The position numbers and the translations under genes are program-made. A stretch of DNA of 64,000 nucleotides from Parietichytrium sp. I65-24A. Its lineage: Eukaryota; Sar; Bigyra; Thraustochytrida; Thraustochytriidae. Below the pieces are notes generated by a model. That model searched no databases. It had not been told where the DNA came from and saw only the letters and a program-made list of their open reading frames with translations. Numbering within the stretch: the first letter of the stretch is position 1; every line of letters begins with the position of its first letter. The DNA lies in NCBI GenBank assembly GCA_012862575.1, contig BLSF01000009.1:558001-622000 (forward strand), given 5' to 3'. This document shows, piece after piece, positions 12,001-18,852 of this stretch.

Positions 12001-12682
12001 CTTTGGCTACTCCTTTGGCTTTGCCACCATGAGCCTCCCGATCCCGGAGATGACGCCATTCCGGTTTACTCCGCAACTGGCCAATATCCTTAAACCTCTG
12101 GACTCAAACACTTTGACTTTCCAGTGCATGGTGCAAGCACTGTCAGCTTTGCGCGAAAATCGTGAGAGTTTATTTAACGTGATGGAGGTGTTCTTAAACG
12201 AGCCCCTGATGGACTGGGCAGGGCGTGTGAAGAAGGACGAGCAAGACAGAATCTTCGAGACAATGAGCGAATCTAAGTCAGTAGAGTCGGAGAGCTCGGA
12301 CGATCTATCTGGCCCAAGTTTTGACGAGTCTGCGGGGCATAAGCAAGCAGATCATCGAATTGAGCGGGCTAGACTCAAGCTGGAGGGCGCACATCCAGCT
12401 GCGATTCTAAGCAACGAGCTGATGGCTCGGTCAAACAATCGCGCGATGGGGTCCCATTATCGCAAAGCGCTTGGAATTTCTCTGCAGCCGCTTGCAGAGG
12501 AGGACGGTGACGAAATTAGGCGCTGGAGTGATGGTGTAGACCTCACGTTGGATGATGTGCACTCGCCAAAGTGGGAGAGCCAGAAAATGGAGGTGAATGA
12601 CCAGGTCCATGTTTTACTTCGCATGGCAACTGAGGAATCTATGTTGGCGCGACAGTGGATTGGCTGGATGCCTTGGGTCTGA
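2..12682 (+). CDS. PRKDC: DNA-dependent protein kinase catalytic subunit (5' partial)
   Basis: This is a PI3K-related kinase for double-strand-break end joining in the nucleus. The frame is already open at the left edge, so the N-terminus is missing; 4226 codons are visible without an intron (human DNA-PKcs is 4128 aa). The first ~2400 residues are HEAT-like helical sequence. A middle region includes DPFNQLPCM near residue 1795. The segment LYRKYREGELPDIQIA near 2695 matches a hallmark of vertebrate DNA-PKcs. A FAT region follows, then a kinase domain from about 3720 with LEIPGQYD just before it, PKRIIMRGDDE, FLVKGGDDLRLDQRIEQLF, the catalytic loop GDRHLDN near 3980 and HIDFGYSFG near 3998. 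The FATC tail ends in WIGWMPWV. ATM, ATR and TOR are less likely because the LPDIQI and PKRIIIRG-type motifs are specific to DNA-PKcs. Many SQ/TQ sites lie at about 2424-2643, where the human ABCDE phosphorylation cluster falls. Confidence 0.95.
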   Translation: MLRTCSTVPVDTYFTLFHPETGLPDGRLVFPYIQLWMTLFPRALDKSSTEDLDTDELTKQNGLGIALAPSTIDAPLTRSDTEQSKTSLANEQKDAIMSDDGDEEDLEDPNSGPRIGQAILDHFVQVSTKIVQSADLELVAVTADGMAADEDDMDDAQLDSLMMFSSSSTGVQLVPKSPDQFSVFVNLVELWERVLPPRNKYLDVGMLSKWARVVANTVLARSAKFPLVPGFYQMMRIVFGLPGTEHHDVANRFLDMCFLRAKQQKGEALSNCLRCLMNAPIGLVRPRRAQFLTAMELALRVGTAVPKLGEEALDAMEAWMQADVLDNEGLKCILPLLGNYISGKSAAMRHSLSASTLKGASRSGSTAVKDVLSGAISTKKRKRRERLERRRAARANGEASPEALEQRVVRFLGKIGGLSRFVLPSLETKLEGSFSWDTKPVVDIQMTMGLVTLDVLLDNCLPRINELALKSTNRSLKVASCELLHALVLYIIGKHANATSDQRASFAKIFEKLFPNLLRLAVDLEAVARQLFKPLVLQIAAWFAHNSDSGNEEVLALLEASMDNLRSKSDGALRDICAQVIGIFFKWSIKTKAKSDVRAGGFNEKSLLRRLYFLFRHPDPYQRLGACLAFDHIYTSFREEENLVQEFVLELLMHAMHCLGKADKDSPVLGTVQAAEKVIKRLCRIITRNAKTLSLPRKSGAPPRRGFDDLHQVIRWLFQQASRREVALRKMARILFEVFVSTINHSEGINVWFHAFAEGKAPAVELGAQTTKNSSRPKVPYELSLDNYPPKNLQGTKSVESHLGIKSERVFGWLDEFSGIIDASGWLIRLEAVSILESSSGTKAETVEAFRNLVDTINRISSHLCKHDVYSAQSVAQFLLVGINLLDRLLDKEYLVLDDSTTPFLLHLFRVLMSPDPKISGLDRENLEFQQSFFPIVERFFLRVKRNGGPSALHLESTGHSFVSRQSQILGLQGFDIQTPHFRSVLRGHRIMLRCNINLLQDNGFEVRKTLLDAVARLRYDVEPSVLNVASVALEISFRLGLSVDVVLGEALQNEAFFVNFQEPVLHFLLDSKNWSAAVSTLLHVVTEPDHDSRERALSILTLAAEEVLIWSSRIGALPGQAPLVEPKALVSSVVDTLSDRLNMSVPGKHLSLESFQRKIGSLLGRLIHLTPQAFHDEAGHYQRFALNCFDHLIGPVSSVATKVDACSLLPLLFRGTTVDRVVKWVGGPEMTALESHLVALIKKHIVATHFPLEMNNLSSEEKSNFISLLQALFAALESCGSVFLLDVLSSQLNISDEHVYSQQIAKHLATLVSRVDVFSSMDSEQPSSESGKVAKPPVPGFSTPGNVPSQASGDGSETLVSRRCPALHITHWCALKTLAAEGNAFLSARARKLRQTVLSFILVPLLQRLSPSSWQAALHDRGAFMLNSIVAPILSSKTLPKDIHSVQLRCSSFDILQVMYGCLSKSQLEIIYAGSKQTKEEGAKTSEWTKNLIKAASQEMKEASAASKSWLENYTTHHSNVDRTPNIDDPALQKPGLLVRALEDQDKLYATSVFQFLCVCFGRTQSKEALFNNILFFKASTPFWDALVPWQMYGDDEKVVEPQFSVETNFDLSQLNIDTLMQDTPDNGLPVRAFRMASTFAATNPTQFTFAPSQVVGAGVSGKLVAEAEASTVQFARAGAKRVRLGEGVTNPGRTIESPGEESSQDKEEKEIVQTLINDEEPGSKKAVKAADSQDGGKKKRQSASSSFGEEDVLGSLESNSGVVNIASRADVGPTTGVVGDECDADEEEKIELDPFNQLPCMTGTLTVLDIMRRKDLIGWTQLNKFNEDLEETDMPLWMLSVKRALEKDVSRQGRLRINVRCFALKLIMNRPTLFAAFAHLLLEPCIRVVMDLEMPYKNAAQRGVHYLLRDMCVLIGRWERARPKSCRPAPGARKLWELLDQFLERLMQASVHRVKSIMTSNLQMVNMLLGIWKKPAGEPEIKGKNGVTIDRKVIIPLICKGSNDRRDEDFQANTARKHTGLVLLGILVSHGYDVLASTDLTDDHKRKFMIGLGNTMMWKDKKLLMVGSEVTATVLSSFRPDQKPFADTLAQTANDNLGKWLANSGSENSGRYLDCLSSFASATNQQSTNVDAVLNNSALTNLLAYFRRVLHADTVRQAIETFEKFLVRALSAVKDPVEKESRILELYAGIRPAFSRALSHRSQSDEGAKSSIRVLRLLTSNMSESATVERMDDFLGGVIELSRRHASAEVREAAYELLIQMYHLTGKVEATGAPKSGGDEEANDGEREEPEVPLNTSNSKTAFLKTALASGLSDTSATVKKRMFKFWNQRDLLPTHSAFKRLVHCLQVIRPTATDHGEGAAGASVEEEESRTSWVGHVATLILSLVRETPEYNNVNRKLFDKPLLDCEFNAISVNTSWESAGFSLTQPMAPIMSQDPGAAGSSGLQPGTWRKPYSVQMPRGLVRATQDASNLLFTPTLAATQFGNAGNMGTQAFDFFANPSQTPTHPPHKKRRILHTLKPGQTVSKHGTQFIWSQSYKGGGNLLSKTIGDQLSDFAGDLSDHMAKDADDDDDGELRSSQEMDVDVDLDDGIGFSQLDGVKSEGSRKRKKVDLSLGGLLPAQLERRRFNPGQFSNPAASSSQDGARTGGGAYFSRKSSKEGELFRTHALNLRRKDQAKARKAKHQVAHKVQLYRKYREGELPDIQIALREVMEPLIAVCAADGAVARELLRNIVRAVCERILGQDAQYKAIMGVPAHKKILQSRLHQLAELMGTLQSVLSGSLTDAATPDVITCIHSLIVEVNEYIDRRCSLEEGSLEFNNLGNAARVFSDPALLANSAIAGRCLASGIFAIENTIICVQRHERRVLPNSSVDTYRVTRKRTWLELLQLYELLGEDDVLGSLLGSATSDKAGVDALERQSTGQYRAAAEIYRRLINRKHMDIEQMGEETSEDVTLAKRELEYWQRCRLDCLRREQKWKTLLGDVLLEANSVLNEWEADDGAQEDLVNRLLSDGDPDEILPMTLWHKDKYQTMVVPYLQASFHWQQERDRMMRLVDSVFSLETGSNEANDRHSYLPAASRPQFLSRWAPIEVTMYELMKGFTSGARGRVEQYLDQFAVEWAAVSDFGSASKLSLLRPLMSFVDIQQYFEHRERIISCGWDPVASIGILDELFLAWSKCTPSVHLDSGDIWDFVLTTRFICIKALTLEAESAGVKEICTSVGEHLSLYSSRMNLAATSAARNQGQFSLAKQYVVRSGNLMRPTTDGAKTLMANLGLSQFLVWENEVLLCQARAATHTKQSAKAAELHKAVGKIEKFEGKIKRLDPVRMQRALRLKGSVFKELAQSEISLERKAYENFGAALQAAGASQTTATAKLPTEAWRVEESESRASDLAKSHTEMADFLGQVLRRSPSPTELQFLEEESQTGGAVETLACKFISHVLIAAKHGSTRAIDMIPRALSVLSDLGYMTSVGREFQEILKDTPAWVFLRWVPQILAMLDKPGVGDSIEVLLFKIAKVYPQALLASFNVSQQCIRMSLEEAEDGNSEYGLRIQQRLGAIKAALNNPLFDQFLEAFEGLHNPELRMGSALKSILKIFHDKKISASAALAKARKIWRNKILDDILVESKAAIGTKIGKYNREYLKKHLHLRKFGERGEKLTVDSLKKLCKDAQEDKQVVTHAETKGDVNLSAFSEWLSEFDLANLGSDYLEIPGQYDMVGSIAEPRCEEHALVASFGSTLLVMASKEKPKRIIMRGDDENEYKFLVKGGDDLRLDQRIEQLFMVMNGIFRQDSSCAQRSLHMKTYKVIPFSLDVGVLEWVDNTTTLRSIFEEQYAIHPDFSLCENSARSRSSQSNSSRATSRSRAKDKGGSGSSTGALAGKELKVSDWISYKGYIAQLKKLCSNNPNVDPKKNQWTEWYNALYRQQRKTCAHVFKNVSSVVPDDLFRNYLIKLSMGPEGFLAIRQNLARSVGVANVCSYILGIGDRHLDNILFCKQDGSVVHIDFGYSFGFATMSLPIPEMTPFRFTPQLANILKPLDSNTLTFQCMVQALSALRENRESLFNVMEVFLNEPLMDWAGRVKKDEQDRIFETMSESKSVESESSDDLSGPSFDESAGHKQADHRIERARLKLEGAHPAAILSNELMARSNNRAMGSHYRKALGISLQPLAEEDGDEIRRWSDGVDLTLDDVHSPKWESQKMEVNDQVHVLLRMATEESMLARQWIGWMPWV

Positions 12683-12885
12683 GCAGGAAGCAAGACCAGT
12701 TCATTGAGTAGTTTTTTTAAAATAAATAAACAAAGAAAAAAAGCATTGAGCTTGATTATGTCGCATCCACTACTTCAAAATTTGAAAATAAAAATGCGGT
12801 GTGGCAGGCGCCACGATTGCCGGCCATACCATAGAGAGAACAGAGTCTATTTTAACATTATTTCCATGAATAGTTTGGCAGAGCC

Positions 12886-13449
12886 TCAAGCCTTTGCGTC
12901 AGACGGGGAAAGCTGTTCGCTGGTGCCGACCACAATCCCATCCTCATCGACAACGACATAGTCGCCCTGAGGCATGAAAGTTGCTCCACCGAAAGATACT
13001 GGTACATCACGAATACCGTCACCGCGCTTCTCGGTCTTTCGTGGGTGGGTCCCTAGTGCCTTGACCCCAATCTGTACGGTGGCCAGCTCTGCCGAGTCCC
13101 TCACGCATCCGTTCACCACAAAGCCAGCCCATCCGTTCTGCATGGCTGTCTTCGCAATTTGGTCGCCGACCACCGCTCTCGTCTTGATGCCGCCGGCATG
13201 AACAACCAGAACCCTGCCATTCCCTGGCTCAGCAACTGCGTCCTTGACCCGAGAGTTGTCCTCCATGCACTGCACCGTTGCCACCGGCCCCATGAACCTC
13301 TTGACCGCTCCAAAGTCGCGCCAGCCCAATTCATCCACATACCTGACACTATCCAAGAAGTCATCGCACAGATCCGCAGTGCTCTTTTTGGCCATCGTCG
13401 CGCCTTGTGAACTTAGCAGCCGCCTCGCAGAGCCCACTGTCTTGATCAT
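12886..13449 (-). CDS. RraA-like / HMG-CHA aldolase family protein
   Basis: A 187-residue protein of the RraA/DlpA fold. Members act as class II pyruvate aldolases (4-hydroxy-4-methyl-2-oxoglutarate/oxaloacetate decarboxylase) or, in bacteria, as inhibitors of RNase E. The family signature is intact: GDQIAKTAMQNGWAG from residue 95, then VVNGCVRD with Arg117-Asp118, the usual substrate and metal-binding pair. The C-terminal part carries GDYVVVDEDGIVV, also typical. The ATG at 13449 gives a short basic leader (MIKTVGSARRLLSS) that could be a mitochondrial or plastid presequence. A second ATG at 13395 would start the protein at MAKKSTADL, where bacterial proteins begin. The gene is tail-to-tail with the DNA-PKcs gene, 203 bp apart. 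Aldolase activity is inferred from the motif; the substrate is unknown. Confidence 0.88.
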   Translation of the reverse strand: MIKTVGSARRLLSSQGATMAKKSTADLCDDFLDSVRYVDELGWRDFGAVKRFMGPVATVQCMEDNSRVKDAVAEPGNGRVLVVHAGGIKTRAVVGDQIAKTAMQNGWAGFVVNGCVRDSAELATVQIGVKALGTHPRKTEKRGDGIRDVPVSFGGATFMPQGDYVVVDEDGIVVGTSEQLSPSDAKA

Positions 13450-14239
13450 TTACTCGCACCTCCGGAGACTTGTTGGGTATTCGCCGTCAGCGGAACAAGA
13501 ATACCGACTTTGGTATATATCCAAAGCCCCCAGCTTCCCGTCAACGTTGCCTGGCTTCAGCACGTAGTCAGTATCAGTCACGGTCTCTGCAGCTCGGATT
13601 TTCTTCCCCAGAGCTCCACTCTCAGCTTCTATCCCGGTCGCAGTGTCTGTCTTTGAGTCTGTCTCTGTGTCTGTGTCTTGGCGCAGTCGCACATGTCTAG
13701 TGTATCTTCTCCATCTCATTTTGGACACATCTCAAATCAATCAATCAATTCATTCACTGTCAATGCAGTCAATACAGTCAATAATCAGTCAATAATAAGT
13801 CAATGCTGAAAAATTTTACCATTACCGCAATCATTGTATAGTAGCTAACTCCTGAAGACTACCTTGGTTAGCTAGCTAGCCACTATGCCACTGGCCCTCC
13901 AGTGGAAACTTTGAAGAGCGACACAAGTTAGTATTAGTGAATATGCTGGGATAGGATTACGCTAATCATAGTCATACTCTATCGAGCTCTAGTAGAGCAA
14001 GCTGGAATTAAAGACTATTACTGAGCGATGGTAAGGAAGGCTAAGAGAGCTAAGAGGGCGAAACCGTCAGTGTGCACCTCTCCTAGAGTATACACGTACG
14101 TGTAGGTGTGGGGAGCATACGTACAACTGTACGCAGAGGAGAGCGGTTGTGGTCGATGCATAGATAGCGAAGAAGTAAATACCGTACGCAACCTGCACAC
14201 GGCAAAGACTACTGACTGGTGGCTGGTGGAAGAGGGAGA
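13450..14239. other. intergenic spacer with TCAA-type simple sequence
   Basis: This is the shared upstream region of two divergent genes. Positions about 13735-13805 are built from repeated short words of the TCAATCAA/GTCAATA kind, and 13865-13885 repeats TAGC. Small open frames here lack homology or good context. No RNA gene is visible. Confidence 0.6.
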
Positions 14240-15871
14240 ATGCGGGGACAAGTGTGGCACTTGTACTCGGGCGATCAAGGGTGGCAGAAGGTGTTCCTGG
14301 ACACGTCGGATGGGCGGATCTCTGCTTTTGAGGTGGATGAAGACGGCGAGGCGTCGGTTCCTACCGAGTTGGCAGGCTCAAAAGGGAATGGCATTGTTCT
14401 TGGGGCTGGAGCGGACGTTGTCTTTGAGCAGCTTGGAGATAGTCCGACTAATTTTGGTTTTGCAGCGAGCGATGGGTCCGGAAAAACGTTTTCGTTCTGT
14501 GCCATGAGCAAGAAGGAGCTCGTGATGTGGAGGAAGGGATTCAAGGAGGCACAAGATGCAGCTTCTCAAAAGCCAACGCCTCCTCCCGCAGCCCCTACTT
14601 TGGAGCCCGATGCCAGTGCCGGATCACAGGCTGACGCAATGCCATCAGCAGCGGGATCTGTGGCATCAGAGTCTGTCGTAGGGTCTAACGCGGATCGTGG
14701 CACCGTCAACACTTCAACTGATGTGGTGCCAGAGGCTGAGCAGAGTATTTCAGTCTCCGACCCGCTTGCACCGGAAGGAAACTCCGGGTTGTATTTGTCC
14801 CCGCCAGTTGTAGGGCACAAATTGGCTGACAATGACGCCCCGGGATCCCCAGTTATTGACGACGATGTGGACAATACTAGCAATTTTGATGACGACGAAG
14901 AGGACATCGACTCGAGTGGCTTTGTAGTTGCTGAGGAGCAAGATGGTGGTGGCCTCACCGAGGACGCTGGCGGAGAGAGTGCAAGTGAGGCAGAAGTTGA
15001 TGCCAAAGAAAGTCACGCCGTATCCAATGGGAGACGGTCGACAATTGATTCCGAAGAAGGCAAACTTGCAAGTAGTCGATCAAGTGCCGACTATGGAAGC
15101 GACAGCGCTCCAATAATATCAAGCAAAATCGTACACCGCGAGGAACAAGCGCCAACAGAGACAGTTGTCGTAGTGTTATTCGAAGACTACGAGCTAGACT
15201 TCAGTTTCTCCAATCAGTCGGAGCTGGACAAAGTGCAAGTTGCAGACCTTAAGGAAGCCCTCTGCGTCAAGCTTGCCAGTGATGAGGACAGAATACTACA
15301 TCCTCAAGACATTGAACTGAAACTAGGTAAAGCCGTGCTTCGAGATTACTGGTGCGGGCAAGACTTTGGGCTGAGGTCAAACACCAATTTGCATGCCTCC
15401 CTCCGGGAGAGGCCACAGGGCCTTGCGCCGAATCCGACCGTGAAAACCCGCCCGAAGAAGCTTCTACTTTCTATGAATATGAACATCGGAGGCTCAGAGA
15501 ATATCATTCAGCTGCACGAGGGAGACGATCCGGAAGCTGTTGCACTTTCACTCGTTCGCAGACTGGGCCTTAATCCAGCGCAGTCGTTGCCAGTCACTAG
15601 CGAAATCTACAAGCGTCTCGGGGAGCAGTACATGAGCGAGAATTATTCTCTAAAGAATCAGATACTGGAGTTGAAGAGACGTCTTGCCGTCCAAGATGCT
15701 CAGCGTCCAGCGGAGCCGAAAACTCGCGATTCGTATGAAGTATTGCTTGAAAAGGCGCGCGCGAGGATTGAAAATTTGGAGAGCGAAAAGGCAAGGATGT
15801 CAGATCAGCTCTTCGAGCTGCGACTCGTCAATGCAGAGCGGTTGTCCTCAGATCCGCAGTACGGGCTTTGA
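14240..15871 (+). CDS. PH-domain protein with C-terminal EGDDP/coiled-coil module
   Basis: A 543-residue protein. The first ATG of the frame is at 14240; the frame is open a little upstream from a GTG. Residues 1-105 look like a pleckstrin-homology domain: MRGQVWHLYSGDQGWQKVFL opens it, and a Trp sits in the closing helix (KKELVMWRKGFKEAQ). PH domains bind phosphoinositides or proteins, so membrane recruitment is likely. Residues ~110-300 are an acidic, Ser/Pro-rich linker, probably disordered. Residues ~308-400 form a compact predicted domain of unknown type. Around 414-450 the stretch ending LHEGDDPEAVALSLVRRL resembles small modules that recur in protist and plant regulators, followed by a coiled coil from ~455 to the end. 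I do not recognise the whole protein. It is convergent with the coiled-coil gene downstream. Confidence 0.7.
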   Translation: MRGQVWHLYSGDQGWQKVFLDTSDGRISAFEVDEDGEASVPTELAGSKGNGIVLGAGADVVFEQLGDSPTNFGFAASDGSGKTFSFCAMSKKELVMWRKGFKEAQDAASQKPTPPPAAPTLEPDASAGSQADAMPSAAGSVASESVVGSNADRGTVNTSTDVVPEAEQSISVSDPLAPEGNSGLYLSPPVVGHKLADNDAPGSPVIDDDVDNTSNFDDDEEDIDSSGFVVAEEQDGGGLTEDAGGESASEAEVDAKESHAVSNGRRSTIDSEEGKLASSRSSADYGSDSAPIISSKIVHREEQAPTETVVVVLFEDYELDFSFSNQSELDKVQVADLKEALCVKLASDEDRILHPQDIELKLGKAVLRDYWCGQDFGLRSNTNLHASLRERPQGLAPNPTVKTRPKKLLLSMNMNIGGSENIIQLHEGDDPEAVALSLVRRLGLNPAQSLPVTSEIYKRLGEQYMSENYSLKNQILELKRRLAVQDAQRPAEPKTRDSYEVLLEKARARIENLESEKARMSDQLFELRLVNAERLSSDPQYGL

Positions 15872-16126
15872 GAACCTTGAGGAATGCAGGGGAAAAGAGA
15901 ATTGATTCTGTTGACTATTTGTATTTCCCCTATTCTCTCTCGTGGTTCTTGCGAAAAAAGAGAGAAAGACTATAGAGTAATTATTCAATGAACATTGGAG
16001 ACAAAGAGTAAAGAAGCTACTAGTAACTCCATTCGTACATCTATTTCTTGGCAACAAAGTGAGAATGAAAGAGAAACAGAGCGAAGGTATTTTCCAAAGC
16101 TCCAAAATAGAAAGGACACAAGAGGT

Positions 16127-17554
16127 TTACGACGTCTGTCGCAGTAGATCCGCAATACTCATGGATGTCGAAGGTGTGGGGCTGAAGCTAGGAGATAAAA
16201 GTGGGTCTGATCTCTGATTGTCGATAGGGTTATCGTTTGGTAGAGGGAAGACAACCTCGTACAGCATTTGAAAGACATCCTCGCGCATCAAGAGCGATTC
16301 CAGCGCCCTTTTACGGTCCACTGCTGCGAGGTCTTTGAGCTGCACGAGACTGATCTCTGTCTCAGACGGGGCTTCCATCTTCCCTTTTGTGGCCTGTTTG
16401 CTGCCATTCGCCCGAGCCTTCAACTTTCGCCGTGCAACGTCCTTTTTCACGTCATCAATGCATTTCAGAAAAAAGTCTTCCAGCTCCGAACGCAAAGTCT
16501 GATCCGATACAATACTCGCCCGGAGATCTTTGTTAACGTCCCTCTCCCTCTTGAGCTGCTCCCTCAGAATTCGAACTTGATGTTTCTGAGCATTTAGAGC
16601 TTCATTGTTCTCGGCTCCACCCTCCACACCTTGACTTGCCAGAGCGCCAGTATGTGTATAAGTACCTCGGTTCTTGGCGTGCTCACTCGAGGCATGAGTC
16701 CCGAAGCTTGATCGAGTTCGCATGGGCTCTTCTTCGACCTCTGCAGACCCCATAATTGCCTGCGAAGCGCTCATTTTCATCTTTGGGCCGTCGCTGTTAC
16801 CAACTCGTTTTCCTACGCTACTTCCAGAGGAGGGACGAAGAGGCGCTAATTTTGTCGTTGTTGACTGTGCCTTTCCAGACCCGCGTCGGCTATTTGGCGT
16901 GGTAGGGATCTCCTGATACTCGATTAATTTTATCTCGCCTCCTCCACCATTCTCCAAGCGAGGCACGTCGCCTTCAATATGTAATTCAAGTTCTGATCTC
17001 AGGAGTTTGTTCTGCTTCTTGGAAGACTTCAGTTGCTTTTCCAGCCACGAGCGATCTTCCTCCACTGATTGCAGCTTCTCTTCCAGGAATTTGATCTCTT
17101 TTTTCATGGATGTGGAATATGCATCGAGTCGAAGCGCTTCGCGACGAAACCAGTCGCGTTCCTGCGTCAGTATTTTGATTTTCTCGTCTCGTTGCAAGGC
17201 CAGTTCCGCGTTTTTTACATTCGCCCTTAGCTCCTGAAGCTCTTTTTGGACATTGTACATGTGAGCTCTATATGCCGAGAGGAATTCCTCTTCCTGTTTC
17301 TTCAGGACGTGGGAAACTTTGTCCGAAAGGCTTCCCACCACCCCGGTCAGCTGCCCGTGAAGCTCTTGCACCCTGCCCATGCCATTCACGCTCTCAATGA
17401 GGGAGGTTCGTGCTTCTGTTCCTTCCGAAGCGCCAATTCCGGACTGAAGTGACGTGAGGAAGGTGTCCTTGTTGAACTCCATCGTTCCAGACTTGGTCTT
17501 AGACTCGCCATCGTATTCCGAGCCGCTTGTACTTTCCTTGCCATCAGATGCCAT
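16127..17554 (-). CDS. coiled-coil protein of unknown function
   Basis: A 475-residue protein starting at the ATG at 17554 (MASDGKESTSGSEYDGESK); the frame is open slightly further upstream only through a TTG. The core, from about residue 80 to 200, is strongly heptad-like and rich in Glu/Lys/Leu, for example LTQERDWFRREALRLD and EDRSWLEKQLKSSKKQNKLL. A low-complexity Ser/Thr linker follows. A second helical stretch includes ELEDFFLKCIDDVKKDVARR, and the C-terminal patch FQMLYEVVFPLPND looks like a conserved docking motif. I do not recognise the family. The pattern of a long coil plus a short conserved tail is common in cytoskeletal and basal-body proteins, but that is only a resemblance. It faces the PH-domain gene with 255 bp between stop codons. 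Confidence 0.7.
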   Translation of the reverse strand: MASDGKESTSGSEYDGESKTKSGTMEFNKDTFLTSLQSGIGASEGTEARTSLIESVNGMGRVQELHGQLTGVVGSLSDKVSHVLKKQEEEFLSAYRAHMYNVQKELQELRANVKNAELALQRDEKIKILTQERDWFRREALRLDAYSTSMKKEIKFLEEKLQSVEEDRSWLEKQLKSSKKQNKLLRSELELHIEGDVPRLENGGGGEIKLIEYQEIPTTPNSRRGSGKAQSTTTKLAPLRPSSGSSVGKRVGNSDGPKMKMSASQAIMGSAEVEEEPMRTRSSFGTHASSEHAKNRGTYTHTGALASQGVEGGAENNEALNAQKHQVRILREQLKRERDVNKDLRASIVSDQTLRSELEDFFLKCIDDVKKDVARRKLKARANGSKQATKGKMEAPSETEISLVQLKDLAAVDRKRALESLLMREDVFQMLYEVVFPLPNDNPIDNQRSDPLLSPSFSPTPSTSMSIADLLRQTS

Positions 17555-18282
17555 TTCGAATCGATGGGCAAGGAGCAAGCATCCACCGCTTCCCCGCGCG
17601 ACTCCCTTCTTGCCACCTCGAAGCCGGATACAGCTGCACCTTGCCCGTTTGAAGCTTTACAGCACCGTGGGACGGGTCGTTGGGTCGCTGGATCGTTGGG
17701 TCGCAGGGTTGAGCAGACGCGCTGTCTCGCGCCACGTCCTCGAGTACACTCTTGGTGCCCGCCAGATTTGAAACCCAACGAACTAATTCACAATCTATCG
17801 CCAACAATCACTCCGCTTTGAAGCCTACGCTGTTCATACGAGCTCTCTCATGCAGCTTGCTTCCTGGCTCGTGTTGTTGAATTTGTGCAGAGTAGCGTTG
17901 GAAAATACACTGTCACTACTTACGTCTCTCCAAAATTCATTCAATGAACATGCTTCCTCCTGCGAGCTAGCTATTCTTCGCAATTCGCTATTCGGATGAT
18001 TTGGCTTGACGGTGAGTTGGTCGAGTTATTTACATTACATTACATTGTTGTTCAATGTTCATGTGTGAAATGAGGACAACGAAAAGAAAAGCATGAAATG
18101 CATGAAACGAAAATGGAACTAGTACTCCGAATTAGTGACCCTTCTTCTGCCAGGACAGTCGTTTCCATCTTGCTAGGCATTTTATTATCTCCCGCTAGCA
18201 CTCAGCTTAACGGATGAAAAAATAGACTAAGCCAGTTAACTCGTGGCTACGCTAACTAAAAGATCAAAAATCGCTAGAAGTA
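17555..18282. other. intergenic spacer
   Basis: This spacer lies upstream of the coiled-coil gene and downstream of the tRNA. It contains short tandem words (TTACA repeated near 18030-18045, TCATTCAATGAAC near 17935) but no supported gene. Open frames at 17564-17821 and 17454-17771 are arginine/proline-rich and look spurious. Confidence 0.5.
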
Positions 18283-18355
18283 AGCTTCGATCGGGAATCG
18301 AACCCGAGACCTCCTGATTACGAATCAGATGCTCTACCAACTGAGCTATCGAAGC
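18283..18355 (-). tRNA. tRNA-Thr (anticodon CGU)
   Basis: The complement of this stretch folds as a complete intronless cloverleaf. The 7-bp acceptor stem pairs GCTTCGA with TCGAAGC. The D arm is GCTC..GAGC. The anticodon stem is TCTGA/TCAGG with loop TTCGTAA, giving anticodon CGT, which reads ACG (Thr). The T arm is TCGGG-TTCGATT-CCCGA. The A and B box promoter elements are inside the gene. No CCA is encoded, as expected for a nuclear gene. Confidence 0.96.
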
Positions 18356-18852
18356 TCGCCACTTGGTCCACCTCTTTCCGTAAGGGAACAAAAGGATCCC
18401 AAGGAACGCGGATTCACGTGAGAACAAAATGAATCCGAAAGAACACCTCGGAGGGAAAATTTCAAAAAAACATGTCATTCATTCATTGCGAGAACAAGTC
18501 CCAGTCAAACAAGTCAAATAAGTCAAACACTCCATTCCCAACTAAACGTTCCCCTCACAAGGGGCCAATCCGCCGAGCGAGGACCCTTCGGCAAATAGCA
18601 ACTCAGCGAGTACCCTCCAGGGCACGGCGCCCGGGTCTTGTTTGACAAGCACGGAGCGAACTGGCGACAGTGGGGACGCGCTGTTTGCGTCAAACACCCG
18701 TGGTGGTGGTGGTGGTGGTGATCTTGCCAGTGAAAGTGTGCAGCATTCATTGCCTTTGCGCGGACACCCGGCGGAGGATCTAGGCCGGGGAAGAGCGAGC
18801 GACGGACACGGTCGGAAAGTGAAGGGCGGTGGCGGAGCTCGACGGTGCAAAA
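18356..18852. other. spacer and probable 5' leader of the CEP135-like gene
   Basis: This is the upstream region of the large coiled-coil gene. It includes a (GTG)7 microsatellite at 18700-18720. The last ~300 bases are GC-rich and may be transcribed leader. No other gene is supported. Confidence 0.5.
18700..18720 (+). repeat. (GTG)7 microsatellite
   Basis: A perfect trinucleotide run in the presumed 5' leader region of the CEP135-like gene. Confidence 0.9.
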
